From JAWLHU01 sp041690255 (GTDB taxonomy: Bacteria; Bacillota; Sulfobacillia; Symbiobacteriales; Symbiobacteriaceae): a stretch of DNA of 64,000 bases. A program made the position numbers and the translations under genes. This document shows, piece by piece, positions 25,730 to 34,286 of this stretch. Below the pieces are notes generated by a model. The model saw only the letters and a list, made by a program, of their open reading frames with translations, ran no database searches and was not told the origin of the DNA. The stretch's first letter is position 1. The number at the start of each line of letters is the position of its first letter. The stretch spans positions 186,001-250,000 of the forward strand of contig JAWLHU010000005.1 of NCBI GenBank assembly GCA_041690255.1, read 5' to 3'.

Positions 25730-26077
25730 TTGAAAGCGTTGAACTTCTACTCCTCCGTTTACCATGGCTTCCTGGTCAGCCGCGATAAGTCATGCACCAT
25801 TCGCCTGGGTGACAAGACCGCCAAGTACGGCGACGGCGACGTGGTCCTTGTCACTTACGGGGACCGTTTCAAGCCCCGCAAGAAGGTTTTCACAGCGGTG
25901 CTGGATCAGGTGAAGGTGAAGAAGATCCGCGATCTCTCGGAGGAGGACCTGCAGGGCGAGAATCCGGAAATGAAGACCCCGGAAGATGTGGTCGAGTTCC
26001 TCAGCCAGATCTACAAGAGCCCGATTACGATTGACTCCACGGTCACGGTCGTCCATTTCTCCGAGATCATGGAGTGA
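25730..26077 (+). CDS. ASCH-domain protein
   Basis: A 115-residue protein with the ASCH (PUA-like) fold pattern: KALNFYSSVYHGFLVSRDKS, then the TIRLGDKTAKYGDGD turn and a V-L-V-T-Y strand. ASCH domains bind RNA or nucleotides; the biological role of this conserved Firmicute subgroup is unknown. TTG 25730 has GAGAGGAGGG six bases upstream; the frame is open to 25712 without support. Confidence 0.75.
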   Translation: MKALNFYSSVYHGFLVSRDKSCTIRLGDKTAKYGDGDVVLVTYGDRFKPRKKVFTAVLDQVKVKKIRDLSEEDLQGENPEMKTPEDVVEFLSQIYKSPITIDSTVTVVHFSEIME

Positions 26078-26098
26078 GATCAGCACAGGCAGGTGAAC

Positions 26099-26127
26099 GG
26101 GCCGGGCGCAGGACGCCCGGCCCCTTT
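26099..26127 (+). terminator. Hairpin after the ASCH gene
   Basis: A 10-bp GC stem GGGCCGGGCG (26099-26108) / CGCCCGGCCC (26114-26123) followed by CTTT. Weak U-tract; it lies just before the cyclo-ligase ATG. Confidence 0.6.
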
Positions 26128-26134
26128 GACAACC

Positions 26135-26698
26135 ATGGAGAAGGCGCAGCTTCGCAAGGCGATGATCCGGGCCAGGCAGGCCCTGAGTCCCGATCTGCGT
26201 TCCGAGTTGAGCCGGCGAGCGCAGGAGGCGCTGACCGGGACCCGCTGGTTTCGCTCTGCCAAAACGCTCTTGCTCTACCTCCCGATTCGCGGGGAGGTGG
26301 AGACGGAGGGGATCGCCCGCACGGCACGATCGGCCGGCAAGGGGCTGGTCCTGCCCCGGGTACAGCAGGAGCCCCGGAAGCTCTGGCTCCACGCCTGGGT
26401 CGGGGAGCCGGTCCCCGGGGCTTATGGCATTCGGGAGCCGGCGGCCGGCTGGCCGCTGGTGGAGCCGGGGGCGATCGACCTGGTCGTCGTCCCGGGCGTC
26501 GCCTTCGACCGGAGCGGGGGCCGGCTTGGTTACGGCGGTGGGTACTACGATCGGACCCTGCTACTGATTCGGGCGGCGAACCCTGGTGCTCGCTTTGTGG
26601 GGCTGGCCTTCACCCTTCAGGTTGTAGCGGCACTGCCCCGAGAGGAGCACGACATTCCACTGGATGGGCTCGTGACGGAGGACGGGATGGCATACTGA
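26135..26698 (+). CDS. 5-formyltetrahydrofolate cyclo-ligase
   Basis: A 187-residue MTHFS-family enzyme that converts 5-formyl-THF to 5,10-methenyl-THF using ATP. Family motifs: EKAQLRKAMIRARQAL at the N-terminus, YLPIRGEVET, and the nucleotide-binding GGRLGYGGGYYDR near residue 140. ATG 26135 is chosen although the Shine-Dalgarno sequence is poor; an in-frame GTG at 26093 would place the upstream hairpin within the coding region. Confidence 0.9.
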   Translation: MEKAQLRKAMIRARQALSPDLRSELSRRAQEALTGTRWFRSAKTLLLYLPIRGEVETEGIARTARSAGKGLVLPRVQQEPRKLWLHAWVGEPVPGAYGIREPAAGWPLVEPGAIDLVVVPGVAFDRSGGRLGYGGGYYDRTLLLIRAANPGARFVGLAFTLQVVAALPREEHDIPLDGLVTEDGMAY

Positions 26699-26730
26699 AG
26701 CCCGGCCCCCCTCCTGGGAGACCGGGCTTC
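26697..26730. terminator. Shared terminator of convergent cyclo-ligase and chemoreceptor genes
   Basis: A 9-bp stem GAAGCCCGG (26697-26705) / CCGGGCTTC (26722-26730) between the two stop codons; no clear T-run on either side, so efficiency is uncertain. Confidence 0.55.
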
Positions 26731-26737
26731 CGTGCGC

Positions 26738-28558
26738 CTATACGGTGAAGCGGGAGACCTGGCTCTGCAAATCCTGTGCGATGCCGGTCAACCCTTGGGC
26801 CGCCTGGGCCACCTCCGTGGCGGAGGAGGCCAGCTCCTCGGTCATGCGGGAGACCTCCTCGGCCAAGCTGGCGTTCTCGCGGGCAACCCCCGTGACCTGC
26901 TCCAGGCCGTGGACGGCCTGCTCGGTGGCTGCGGCCATCTGCTCGGTGGCTGCCGAGTTCTCCTCGGTCACCGAGGCCACCGAATCAAAGGCCTGAACGA
27001 CACGCCCGGCGCTCTCCCGGACCAGGGTGGCGGCCTGGGCGATCGACTGACCTTCCTGGGCCGCCCGGCCGACCATGGTCAGGATCTCCTGGAGCGCACG
27101 GCCCGTGTCAGCGGCGAGCCGGTTGCCATTCTCTACCTCGGTGAAGCCCTGCTCCATCGACTTGACCGCCTCCGAGGTCCGGTTCTGGATGTTGACGATC
27201 AACTCGGTGATCTCCCGGGCGGAGGTAGCCGACCGCTCCGCCAGGCGCCTCACCTCTTCTGCCGCTACGGCGAAGCCCCGTCCGTGCTCGCCGGCCCGGG
27301 CGGCCTCAATGGCGGCGTTGAGCGCCAGCAGGTTCGTCTGCTCGGCGATCTCCGAGATCACCTGGGTGATCTCACCGATCTGGGTCGAGAACTCCTCCAG
27401 CTTGCGCATCCGCTCCGCCGAGACCCCGACAGCCTGGCCGATCCGCTGCATGCCATCGATCGCCCGTTCGACCACCTCGGCGCCGTTGCGAGCCGTGCCC
27501 GCGGCCAGGGCGGTGTTCTCGGCCACGCTGGCCGCACTTGTTGCCACGACCTCAATGGAGGAGGCCATCTCGCCAAGAAGGGCGGAGGCGGCCTGGACCT
27601 CGGTCGCGGTCTGCTGGGCGCCCTGCGCGATCTGCTCCGTCGAGAGGCCGACCTCCTGGACCGCCTGGTTGACCGACAGTGCGGCCGTGGCCTGCGTGGT
27701 GGCGCCCTTCGCCATCAGCCCAATGCGATCTGTCGCCTGACCTGCCCCGGCGGCAGATTGCTCCGAAGCGGCGGAGAGCTCTTCCGCTGCGCTGAGGACC
27801 GACTGGGTGGAGTCGGTGATCTCCCCGACGAGCCTGCGAAGGGTGGAGACCATGGCATCGAAGGCCCGGGCGGTGTCACCCACCTCATCCTTCTGTGACA
27901 GGGCCAGGGGCTCGACCGTCAGGTCGCCCGCAGCAAGGCGCTTCGCTGCATCTGCGGTGCGCATCAGCGGCCGGACAATGCCCCTGCGGATGAGCACCCA
28001 GGCAGCCACCGAGATGATCACCGCGGCGACGAGGAAGCCGACCTGAATGAGAACGAGCCGGTTGATCTTGCTCTGGTTCTCCGCCTCAAGGGCCAATACA
28101 GCCTTGTTCGACTCCGTCAGCAGGGCCAGGGAGGTGGTGACCAGCCGCTGTACCGCCTCGGCGGTGTGCGCACCGCCCCGGATCGCCTCCACATCGGCGG
28201 CCAGGCTGGTCCAGGTCGTCTCGACTCCCTCCAGGATGGTCCGAGCTTCGGCGTTGGTTGTCCTGGGCAGGCTCAGGCTATCGTCCCCATTCAGCAGGCC
28301 GCGGAGCTGTTTGGTGAAGAGCCCTGTGGTCGAGGCAAAACTCTCCAGGACCTTGGCGTCACGCCCCTGGCTCGCCTGAATCAGGAGCGCTTCCTTGGCC
28401 ATCCGCTGGCTGAGCATTCGCTGCGCACCCGCAATGTTGATGACCCGACCATCCGCCTTCTGCTCCATGACCGACAGGTAGGTGGTGCTGGCCCCCACGA
28501 CGACCAGGATAAGATAGATAAGAAACAGCAGACCGATTTTGAACTGGATCCCCTTCAT
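26738..28558 (-). CDS. Methyl-accepting chemotaxis protein with PilJ-type sensor domain
   Basis: A 606-residue chemoreceptor. Membrane helix 1 is at about residues 7-29, an extracellular PilJ/type-IV-pilus-like helical sensor follows (INIAGAQRMLSQRMAKE), then membrane helix 2 near 170-192, a HAMP domain (RPLMRTADAAKRLAAGDLTV), and a cytoplasmic signalling domain whose hairpin tip is EIAEQTNLLALNAAIEAARA. It should couple to CheW/CheA. ATG 28558 with AAAGGGGCC upstream; the upstream 100 bases are unusually AT-rich (28650-28710). Ligand unknown. Confidence 0.92.
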   Translation of the reverse strand: MKGIQFKIGLLFLIYLILVVVGASTTYLSVMEQKADGRVINIAGAQRMLSQRMAKEALLIQASQGRDAKVLESFASTTGLFTKQLRGLLNGDDSLSLPRTTNAEARTILEGVETTWTSLAADVEAIRGGAHTAEAVQRLVTTSLALLTESNKAVLALEAENQSKINRLVLIQVGFLVAAVIISVAAWVLIRRGIVRPLMRTADAAKRLAAGDLTVEPLALSQKDEVGDTARAFDAMVSTLRRLVGEITDSTQSVLSAAEELSAASEQSAAGAGQATDRIGLMAKGATTQATAALSVNQAVQEVGLSTEQIAQGAQQTATEVQAASALLGEMASSIEVVATSAASVAENTALAAGTARNGAEVVERAIDGMQRIGQAVGVSAERMRKLEEFSTQIGEITQVISEIAEQTNLLALNAAIEAARAGEHGRGFAVAAEEVRRLAERSATSAREITELIVNIQNRTSEAVKSMEQGFTEVENGNRLAADTGRALQEILTMVGRAAQEGQSIAQAATLVRESAGRVVQAFDSVASVTEENSAATEQMAAATEQAVHGLEQVTGVARENASLAEEVSRMTEELASSATEVAQAAQGLTGIAQDLQSQVSRFTV

Positions 28559-28741
28559 ATGGGCGGCCCCTTTCCCCTACGTCTCTTTCGGAACGACAGG
28601 TGGCTTGACGGGGTAGGGTGTTCGACCGCCATGTCAGCTTTCCCTTCATGAGAGGATATATAATCAAATAAAACCATACAAATGTATAGTTATAGTCAAA
28701 AAGCGTTAGTCGCCTGTCCGAAATTGGACGAGATGATGGCG

Positions 28742-28776
28742 AAAAAAGGACAGAGCAACCCTTGGGCCGCTCTGCC
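28742..28776 (-). terminator. Intrinsic terminator of glutamate dehydrogenase 2
   Basis: On the minus strand GGCAGAGC and GCTCTGTCC form a stem (28769-28776 with 28748-28756) followed by TTTTTT (complement of A6 at 28742-28747). Confidence 0.8.
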
Positions 28777-28807
28777 AGGCGATTCATCTGCTGATTAAGT
28801 GAATGGA

Positions 28808-30067
28808 TTACCGGGTGGCCCGAATCCAGCCCCGCTCGATCATGCCCTTGGCCAGGCGGTCCACAGCGAAGAGGAAGGCCGCCTCACGCATGGAGACGCT
28901 GTGCCCCTGGCTGTAGGAGTGAACAGCCTGGAAGGCCTCGGTCATGTAGCGGTCCAGCCTCCGTTCTACCGCACGCAGCGACCAACGAAGACCGCCCTGG
29001 CGGCCCTGGACCCACTCGAAGTAGGAGACGGTCACGCCGCCGCCATTCGCGAGGATGTCGGGCACCTGCATGATCCCCCGGTCGAAGAGGACCTTGGCCC
29101 CCTCCGGCGTCGTGGGGCCGTTCGCTCCCTCGGCGATGATCGGTGCCCGGACCGAGTTGGCAACCTCGGCGGTGATCTGCCCCTCCATGGCGGCGGGGAC
29201 CAGAACATCGACCGGGAGGGCGAAGAGCTCGGCGTTGGTGATGCTGTCGGCGCCCGGGAAGCCCCGGACCCCTCTGTGGGCGGCCTGATGCGCCTCCAGG
29301 GCGGCCAGATCAAGCCCGTTCGGGTTGTAGACGCCCCCCGAGATATCGGAGACGGCCACCACCTTGGCGCCCATGCGGTTGATGGCCTGGGCAAAGCCCT
29401 TTCCGACGTTGCCGAAGCCCTGCACCGCAATCCGTGCCTCGCCCAGGTTGATCCCCCGGACCCGGCAGGCCTCGCGCACAGCAAAGGCCACCCCCAGTCC
29501 GGTCGCTTCGGTCCGGCCTTCAATGCCGCCCAGGTTGGTGGTCTTGCCAGTGAAGACCGAGAAGTCCAGCTCGGGACCGATCTTGAGGAACTCGTCGAGC
29601 ATCCAGCCGATGATCTTGGCGTTGGTGTTTACATCGGGGGCGGGGATGTCCTTGTGCGGTCCGAGCATATCCTTCAGCCCGCGCACATAACCACGGGCAA
29701 TCTGCTCCACCGTGGCGTCCTCCAGACTGGTGGGGTCGCAGATCACGCCGCCCTTACCGCCGCCGTAGGGGAGGCCGAGTACGGCGTTCTTCAGGGTCAT
29801 CAGCATGGAGAGCGCTTCGACCTCGTCCTTGGTCACATTCGGATGGAACCGGACGCCGCCCTTGTAAGGGCCGAAGACAGCCGCATGCTGCGACCGGTAG
29901 CCCAGGAAGGTCTCCGTCGTGCCGTTGGGCATGGTCACAGCGATATTCACTTCCAGGGTCCGGCGGGGGTACCGTAGAATCTTATAGACGCTGTCGGCAT
30001 GCCCCAGGCGCTGGACCGCACTGTAGATCGTCTCCTGCGTGTCACGGAAGAACTCGACGCCGTTCAC
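28808..30067 (-). CDS. Glutamate dehydrogenase (Glu/Leu/Phe/Val dehydrogenase family), copy 2
   Basis: A 419-residue GDH. The same motifs as copy 1 occur: GPYKGGVRFHPNV, LPYGGGKGGVICDP with the catalytic Lys, and VQGFGNVG. It diverges clearly from copy 1 in the N-terminus and in the cofactor domain, so cofactor or direction may differ. GTG 30067 has AGGAGG nine bases upstream. A perfect 16-bp palindrome covers the presumed transcription start, suggesting repression. Confidence 0.93.
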   Translation of the reverse strand: MNGVEFFRDTQETIYSAVQRLGHADSVYKILRYPRRTLEVNIAVTMPNGTTETFLGYRSQHAAVFGPYKGGVRFHPNVTKDEVEALSMLMTLKNAVLGLPYGGGKGGVICDPTSLEDATVEQIARGYVRGLKDMLGPHKDIPAPDVNTNAKIIGWMLDEFLKIGPELDFSVFTGKTTNLGGIEGRTEATGLGVAFAVREACRVRGINLGEARIAVQGFGNVGKGFAQAINRMGAKVVAVSDISGGVYNPNGLDLAALEAHQAAHRGVRGFPGADSITNAELFALPVDVLVPAAMEGQITAEVANSVRAPIIAEGANGPTTPEGAKVLFDRGIMQVPDILANGGGVTVSYFEWVQGRQGGLRWSLRAVERRLDRYMTEAFQAVHSYSQGHSVSMREAAFLFAVDRLAKGMIERGWIRATR

Positions 30068-30083
30068 GTGGGTTCGCCTCCTG

Positions 30084-30111
30084 ACCGGTGATCACCGGTG
30101 AGATTGTACCA
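30084..30111 (-). promoter_or_regulatory. Extended -10 promoter with overlapping 16-bp palindrome, upstream of glutamate dehydrogenase 2
   Basis: On the minus strand TGGTACAAT (an extended -10; TACAAT at 30103-30108) is followed within five bases by ACCGGTGATCACCGGT (30084-30099), a perfect 16-bp palindrome lying at the expected start point and just before the Shine-Dalgarno sequence. It is well placed as a repressor operator or as an RNA hairpin masking the leader. Confidence 0.55.
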
Positions 30112-30294
30112 ACAACAATTTCCACGCCCATATCACAAATCCTGCCATCGAATGCATAAGTCATGAGCCTAATATTAGCAAGGCCTCTCGCAATTTTTGC
30201 CCGTGAATTCTATGCAAAGCTGGAACCTTTGGGGGCGAAATGGCGTCTCTTCTATCAACATTCTGCCGCGATGGCATGAGGGGAGCGTTGCGCC

Positions 30295-31305
30295 GTGTCG
30301 GTCATATCAGTGAAGGGGCTTACGAAGGTGTTCCAGGTCCAGCGGAAACCGGAGTCGACCTGGGGCCGGGTCATGGCGACCTTCAAGCCGCAGATCACCG
30401 CCGTCCACGCCGTCAGGGGGATCGACCTGGCGGTGCAGAAAGGGGAGACCCTCGCGTTCATCGGTCCCAATGGTGCCGGGAAGTCGACCACCATCAAGAT
30501 GCTGACGGGGATTCTCCATCCGACCAGCGGTGAGGCGCAGGTGTTGGGCTTCACCCCATGGATTCAGCGCCAGCAGATGTCCTTCCGGATCGGTTCGGTC
30601 TTCGGTCAGAAGTCGCAGCTCTGGCTGCATCTGCCGCCGGTCGATACCTTCAACCTGCTCGCCCGCATCTACGAGTTGGACTGGACGGCCTACCTGAAGC
30701 GACGGGCGGAGCTGGTGGCGCTCTTCGAGCTGGAGGAGATCATGCAGACCCCGGCGCGCAAGCTCTCGCTTGGACAGCGGATGCGCTGTGAGATCGCCGC
30801 CAGCCTCCTGCACCGGCCGGAGATCATCTTCCTGGACGAGCCCACGATCGGGCTTGATCCGGTAGCGAAGGCATCGATCCGGGATCTGATCCGGCGGTCG
30901 AACCAGGAGGAGGGGGTGACGGTCTTCCTCACCTCTCACGATGCCGGCGATATCGAGCAGCTCTGCAAGCGGGTGGTGATCATCAACCATGGACAGGTGA
31001 TCCTGGATGACTCAGTGAACGCCCTGCGCCGGGACTTCATGAAGGAGCGCGAGATCGATCTGAAGCTGGGCGTGCCGTTCGATGGCGACCTCTCCCTGCC
31101 GGGGGTCCGAGTGGTCAAGGCGAAGGGGTACGGCGTGAAGCTGGCCGTCAATACCAGCCTCACGCCCATTGAATCGGTGGTCGGGCGTTTGCTTCAGACC
31201 TATCCCGTGCAAGATATCGCCATTGCCATGCCACCCATGGAGCAGATCATTGCCGACATTTACCGAGCGACGCCTCATGGCGCGGGAGGGGGAGAGCAGG
31301 GATGA
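30295..31305 (+). CDS. ABC-2 type transporter ATP-binding protein
   Basis: A 336-residue ATPase of the COG4586-like ABC group. Walker A GPNGAGKST, signature LSLGQRMRCE (the LSLGQ variant is usual for this group), Walker B IIFLDEPTIGLD and the switch His in TSHDAGD. An additional 100-residue C-terminal region follows. With the two permeases it forms an exporter-type complex of unknown substrate. GTG 30295, AGGGGAG upstream; its stop overlaps the next gene (ATGA). Confidence 0.9.
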   Translation: MSVISVKGLTKVFQVQRKPESTWGRVMATFKPQITAVHAVRGIDLAVQKGETLAFIGPNGAGKSTTIKMLTGILHPTSGEAQVLGFTPWIQRQQMSFRIGSVFGQKSQLWLHLPPVDTFNLLARIYELDWTAYLKRRAELVALFELEEIMQTPARKLSLGQRMRCEIAASLLHRPEIIFLDEPTIGLDPVAKASIRDLIRRSNQEEGVTVFLTSHDAGDIEQLCKRVVIINHGQVILDDSVNALRRDFMKEREIDLKLGVPFDGDLSLPGVRVVKAKGYGVKLAVNTSLTPIESVVGRLLQTYPVQDIAIAMPPMEQIIADIYRATPHGAGGGEQG

Positions 31306-32099
31306 GCAAGCTCTTTCTCAAGTATGCGGAAGTCGCGGCAATCACCATGCGCTCCGCCTGGGCCTACCTGTGGAACCAGCTTCTTTCGACGCTCTTCCTC
31401 GCCGTTGTGATCTTCGTCTTCGTCCAGCTCTGGAAGGTGACCTACGCCGCCCAGGGTGAGGTGATCAACGGCTTCCGGTTGGCGGAGATGATCTGGTACC
31501 TTGTGGCGACCGAGGGGATCATTCTCTCCATGCCCCGGGTCCACGCCGTCCTCGAGCAGGAGGTGAAGGACGGAGACCTGGCGCTCCGCCTGAACAAGCC
31601 TTACTCCTACCTGGGATTTCACTATGCCTCCGCCCTGGGCGAGGCGTTGCTCAAACTGGCGACCCTGCTGCTGGTCGGTGGTGGGACTGCGTACCTCCTG
31701 GTTGGCGGGTTCGACTTCCGGTGGGAGGGGTTACCTGTCCTGCTCCTGCTCTTCCTGACCACCCATGCGCTCAACTTCTTCTATATTGCCACGGTCGGAT
31801 TAATGTCCTTCTGGGTGGAGGAGGTGCTGGGGCTCCACCTGCTCTTCGACCGGCTGAAGTGGATTCTGGGCGGCATGCTGATCCCGATTGACGTCTATCC
31901 GGACGCCGCCCGTCGGGTTGTCGAATGGCTGCCCTTCCGCCACATGATCGGCGGGCCGGCCCAGCTCTTTGTGAAGTTCAGTTGGACCGGTGCCGGCGAA
32001 CTATTACTGAACCAGGCGGTCTGGCTGGTCATTTTCGGACTGATCTGCACCGGCGTATACCGGCTGGGCGTAAGGAGGGTGGACCTGAATGGTGGCTAA
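31302..32099 (+). CDS. ABC-2 type permease subunit 1 (DUF990-like)
   Basis: A 265-residue membrane protein with about six helices, resembling the permeases that accompany COG4586 ATPases (ABC-2/DUF990 families). Start overlaps the ATPase stop by four bases and its end overlaps the second permease by 11 bases, so the three are tightly coupled. Confidence 0.82.
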   Translation: MSKLFLKYAEVAAITMRSAWAYLWNQLLSTLFLAVVIFVFVQLWKVTYAAQGEVINGFRLAEMIWYLVATEGIILSMPRVHAVLEQEVKDGDLALRLNKPYSYLGFHYASALGEALLKLATLLLVGGGTAYLLVGGFDFRWEGLPVLLLLFLTTHALNFFYIATVGLMSFWVEEVLGLHLLFDRLKWILGGMLIPIDVYPDAARRVVEWLPFRHMIGGPAQLFVKFSWTGAGELLLNQAVWLVIFGLICTGVYRLGVRRVDLNGG

Positions 32100-32877
32100 A
32101 CTCTTCACCTTTCTGGGGGCCTACGTGAAGACCAACCTGGCTACCGCCCTGGAGTACCGGGCCTCGCTCGTCAGTCAGGTGGCCGGCATGTTCATTAACG
32201 ACATCCTCTGGGTCGCCTTCTGGGTGCTCTACTTCACCAAGTTCCCGGTGCTCCGGGGCTGGACGCTGGATGATGTGATCGTCCTCTGGGCGGTGGTGAC
32301 CACCAGCTACGGCCTGGCAACCGGGCTCTTCGCCAACGCCCTGCGGATTCCTCAGATGATCGTCCAGGGGCAGTTGGACTACTACCTGGCGCTGCCGAAG
32401 AACGTTCTGCTGCACCTGCTGGTCAGCCAGATCCGTCTGGTCAACTTCGGCGACCTGCTCTTTGGCCCGATTCTGCTGGTGGTCATGGTGAAGCTGACCT
32501 GGATGAAGCTGCTGGTCTTCGTGATCGCTTCCCTGCTGGCGGCGATCGTATTAATGGGTTTCTTCATTCTCGCCGGTTCGCTTACGTTCTTCCTCGGCAA
32601 CGCGGATGCGATCGGCGGGCAGTTCGTCTCGGCCTTGCTCCATTTCTCTACCTATCCCACGGTGATCTTTGATCAGTCGGTGAAGTTCATTCTCTTCACC
32701 CTGATCCCGGCCGGCTTTGTCTCCACCCTGCCGGTGGAGCTGGTGCGTCAGTTTGATCCGCTCCGGTTCCTGGCGCTGGCCGGGGGGGCTCTCCTTTTCC
32801 TCGGCCTGGGTGTGCTGGTCTTCCACCTGGGCCTGCGGCGGTATGAGTCCGGCAATCTCATGAGCATGCGTTCCTGA
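32089..32877 (+). CDS. ABC-2 type permease subunit 2 (DUF990-like)
   Basis: A 262-residue membrane protein with about six helices, beginning AKLFTFLGAYVKTNLATALEYRAS, a pattern typical of the second permease in this three-gene family. Probably a heterodimer with the preceding permease. A strong terminator follows. Confidence 0.82.
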   Translation: MVAKLFTFLGAYVKTNLATALEYRASLVSQVAGMFINDILWVAFWVLYFTKFPVLRGWTLDDVIVLWAVVTTSYGLATGLFANALRIPQMIVQGQLDYYLALPKNVLLHLLVSQIRLVNFGDLLFGPILLVVMVKLTWMKLLVFVIASLLAAIVLMGFFILAGSLTFFLGNADAIGGQFVSALLHFSTYPTVIFDQSVKFILFTLIPAGFVSTLPVELVRQFDPLRFLALAGGALLFLGLGVLVFHLGLRRYESGNLMSMRS

Positions 32878-32888
32878 TCGACAGGAAC

Positions 32889-32918
32889 GACGCCCGGGCA
32901 CTCTGCCCGGGCGTCTTT
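32889..32918 (+). terminator. Intrinsic terminator after the ABC-2 operon
   Basis: A 12-bp perfect stem GACGCCCGGGCA (32889-32900) / TGCCCGGGCGTC (32904-32915) with a 3-base loop and TTT. Confidence 0.8.
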
Positions 32919-32926
32919 GCGCGCTC

Positions 32927-34006
32927 CTAATCCGCAATCTCAGCCGGGAAAGGGATCGGGCCGTTCAGTGGGCTGTAGAAGTAGGTCATCTCGGTGGTGG
33001 TGTAGCCATCGGGGCTGACCAGGGACTGGACGACCTGCGTGTGGTGAAGGGTGCCAGCCTTGATCCAGTAAGATGTCTCCTGCTTGCTGCCGGCGATCTC
33101 CGCCGGTGCCATCTCCAGGATCTTGGCCAGCGCTTCGTCCGTCACGGTGATAGTGACCACCGTCATGATGGTGCCCTCGTAGCTCTTCTCGGCAACCGCC
33201 ACAGTGGCTCCGGTCAACTCCTCCCTGGCGATCTCCTCCACCGAGAGCTTGCCTCCTGCCACCAGATGGGTGTCGGTGGTCTGCGTCCACTGCTGTGTCA
33301 GGGGATCGATCATCCAGAGCGTCCCATTGCGGGCGGCTGTGCCGCTCCACATCTCCATGGATTCACCAACACCCAGGTCGATGCTGGTGGTCGTAAGGTT
33401 GAGGAAGTCATCGCCTTTTTTGTAGTACGTGACAGTGCTCTTGCTCTGCATGACGCCCTCGCTGTCGCCCATGACCGAGGTGAACTCGCCGGTCGCCTTC
33501 AGCCCCTGCTTGAAGGGCTCCATGGCCCTGGCGATCAGCGCCATGCCGTCCCCGGCGGATGAGGCAGGAGGGGTGGCCGGCTGGGACTCCTTCGCCTGGG
33601 CACGGACAATCCGATTCTCGGCGTCCCAGGTGACGCTGAGACCCATCTGCTCGGCCACGAAGCGAACAGGGATCAGGGTGGAGTCATTCCGAATTCCGGG
33701 CGGCACGTCCAGCGTAACCAGCTGGCCGTTTACGACGGCCTCGGGCTTGTCCACCGCGAGTAGGATCACCAGGCCGGGCTTGGAGAGGGTGATCTCCCGC
33801 CCCACGGGCTCCCACTTCACCTCGAAGCCAAGGGCCTCCGCCAGGGCCCGGAGCGGGACGAGCGTCCGGTTGTTCTCGATCACCGGGGGCACAGGGGCCA
33901 CGACCTCTGTGCCGTTCACATAGAGGCGGATGGGGGTCTCGCCTTTGGCGATGTTCGGAATCGCCAGCAGGATGGTCAAGATCAGCAGGGCTACGAGTCG
34001 CCGCAT
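32927..34006 (-). CDS. Exported stalk-domain (copper amine oxidase N-like) protein
   Basis: A 359-residue secreted protein. Residues 1-22 are a signal peptide (LVALLILTILLAIPNIAKG). Residues about 25-130 contain two copper-amine-oxidase-N-like stalk repeats (LYVNGTEVV, RTLVPLRALAEALG, then STLIPVRFVAEQMGLSVTWD). Residues 150-359 form a beta-rich domain resembling lipoprotein-type LolA/LppX folds or DUF6612 (MWSGTAARNGTLWMIDP), possibly binding lipid or wall polymer. ATG 34006 with AAAGGAG. No enzymatic motif; function unknown. Confidence 0.78.
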   Translation of the reverse strand: MRRLVALLILTILLAIPNIAKGETPIRLYVNGTEVVAPVPPVIENNRTLVPLRALAEALGFEVKWEPVGREITLSKPGLVILLAVDKPEAVVNGQLVTLDVPPGIRNDSTLIPVRFVAEQMGLSVTWDAENRIVRAQAKESQPATPPASSAGDGMALIARAMEPFKQGLKATGEFTSVMGDSEGVMQSKSTVTYYKKGDDFLNLTTTSIDLGVGESMEMWSGTAARNGTLWMIDPLTQQWTQTTDTHLVAGGKLSVEEIAREELTGATVAVAEKSYEGTIMTVVTITVTDEALAKILEMAPAEIAGSKQETSYWIKAGTLHHTQVVQSLVSPDGYTTTEMTYFYSPLNGPIPFPAEIAD

Positions 34007-34076
34007 CGTTGGTTGCACTCCTTTTGGGACGTTATGGCTCACATGATACTGCTCTGACTTGAACGGAGCCGGGGGG

Positions 34077-34113
34077 TTCACCTTGCAATACCCTTGCACT
34101 TTTGCAAGGTGAA
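34077..34113. repeat. 12-bp perfect inverted repeat between the stalk-domain gene and mraZ
   Basis: TTCACCTTGCAA (34077-34088) and TTGCAAGGTGAA (34102-34113) are exact inverted copies around a 13-base loop that contains a third TTGCA. No T-run follows in either direction, so it resembles an operator or structured RNA more than a terminator. Confidence 0.7.
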
Positions 34114-34156
34114 GACGGTTGGCTGAATCTTTTGCAACTGATTCTGAAAGAAAGGG

Positions 34157-34184
34157 TTGCGTTTTGGGCTGGAGATGGTAGTAT
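34157..34184 (+). promoter_or_regulatory. Candidate mra promoter
   Basis: TTGCGT (34157-34162) and TAGTAT (34179-34184) with 16-bp spacing, each partial matches. It would start transcription near 34191, inside the MraZ-box array. Confidence 0.45.
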
Positions 34185-34185
34185 G

Positions 34186-34210
34186 GTGGTGAAGAGTGGT
34201 GGAAAGTGGC
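34186..34210 (+). promoter_or_regulatory. Three GTGG boxes at 10-bp spacing: MraZ operator
   Basis: GTGGT (34186), GTGGT (34196) and GTGGC (34206), exactly one per helical turn, with a degenerate TGGT ten bases upstream. MraZ binds arrays of TGGG/GTGG-like boxes spaced by one helical turn upstream of its own gene. The array overlaps the presumed start, consistent with autorepression of the dcw operon. Confidence 0.7.
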
Positions 34211-34286
34211 GCGCCAGCCCATTGAATCCGCTCGACCAAGCAGCCAGCGTCAGATCATGGCGCCCGGGCAGCGGGGGACGACAACC

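Noticed and set aside
28650..28710. AT-rich stretch upstream of the chemoreceptor as a SigD promoter
   Set aside because: No TAAA-N15-GCCGATAA-like pair; only AT-richness and TATATA-like runs are visible.
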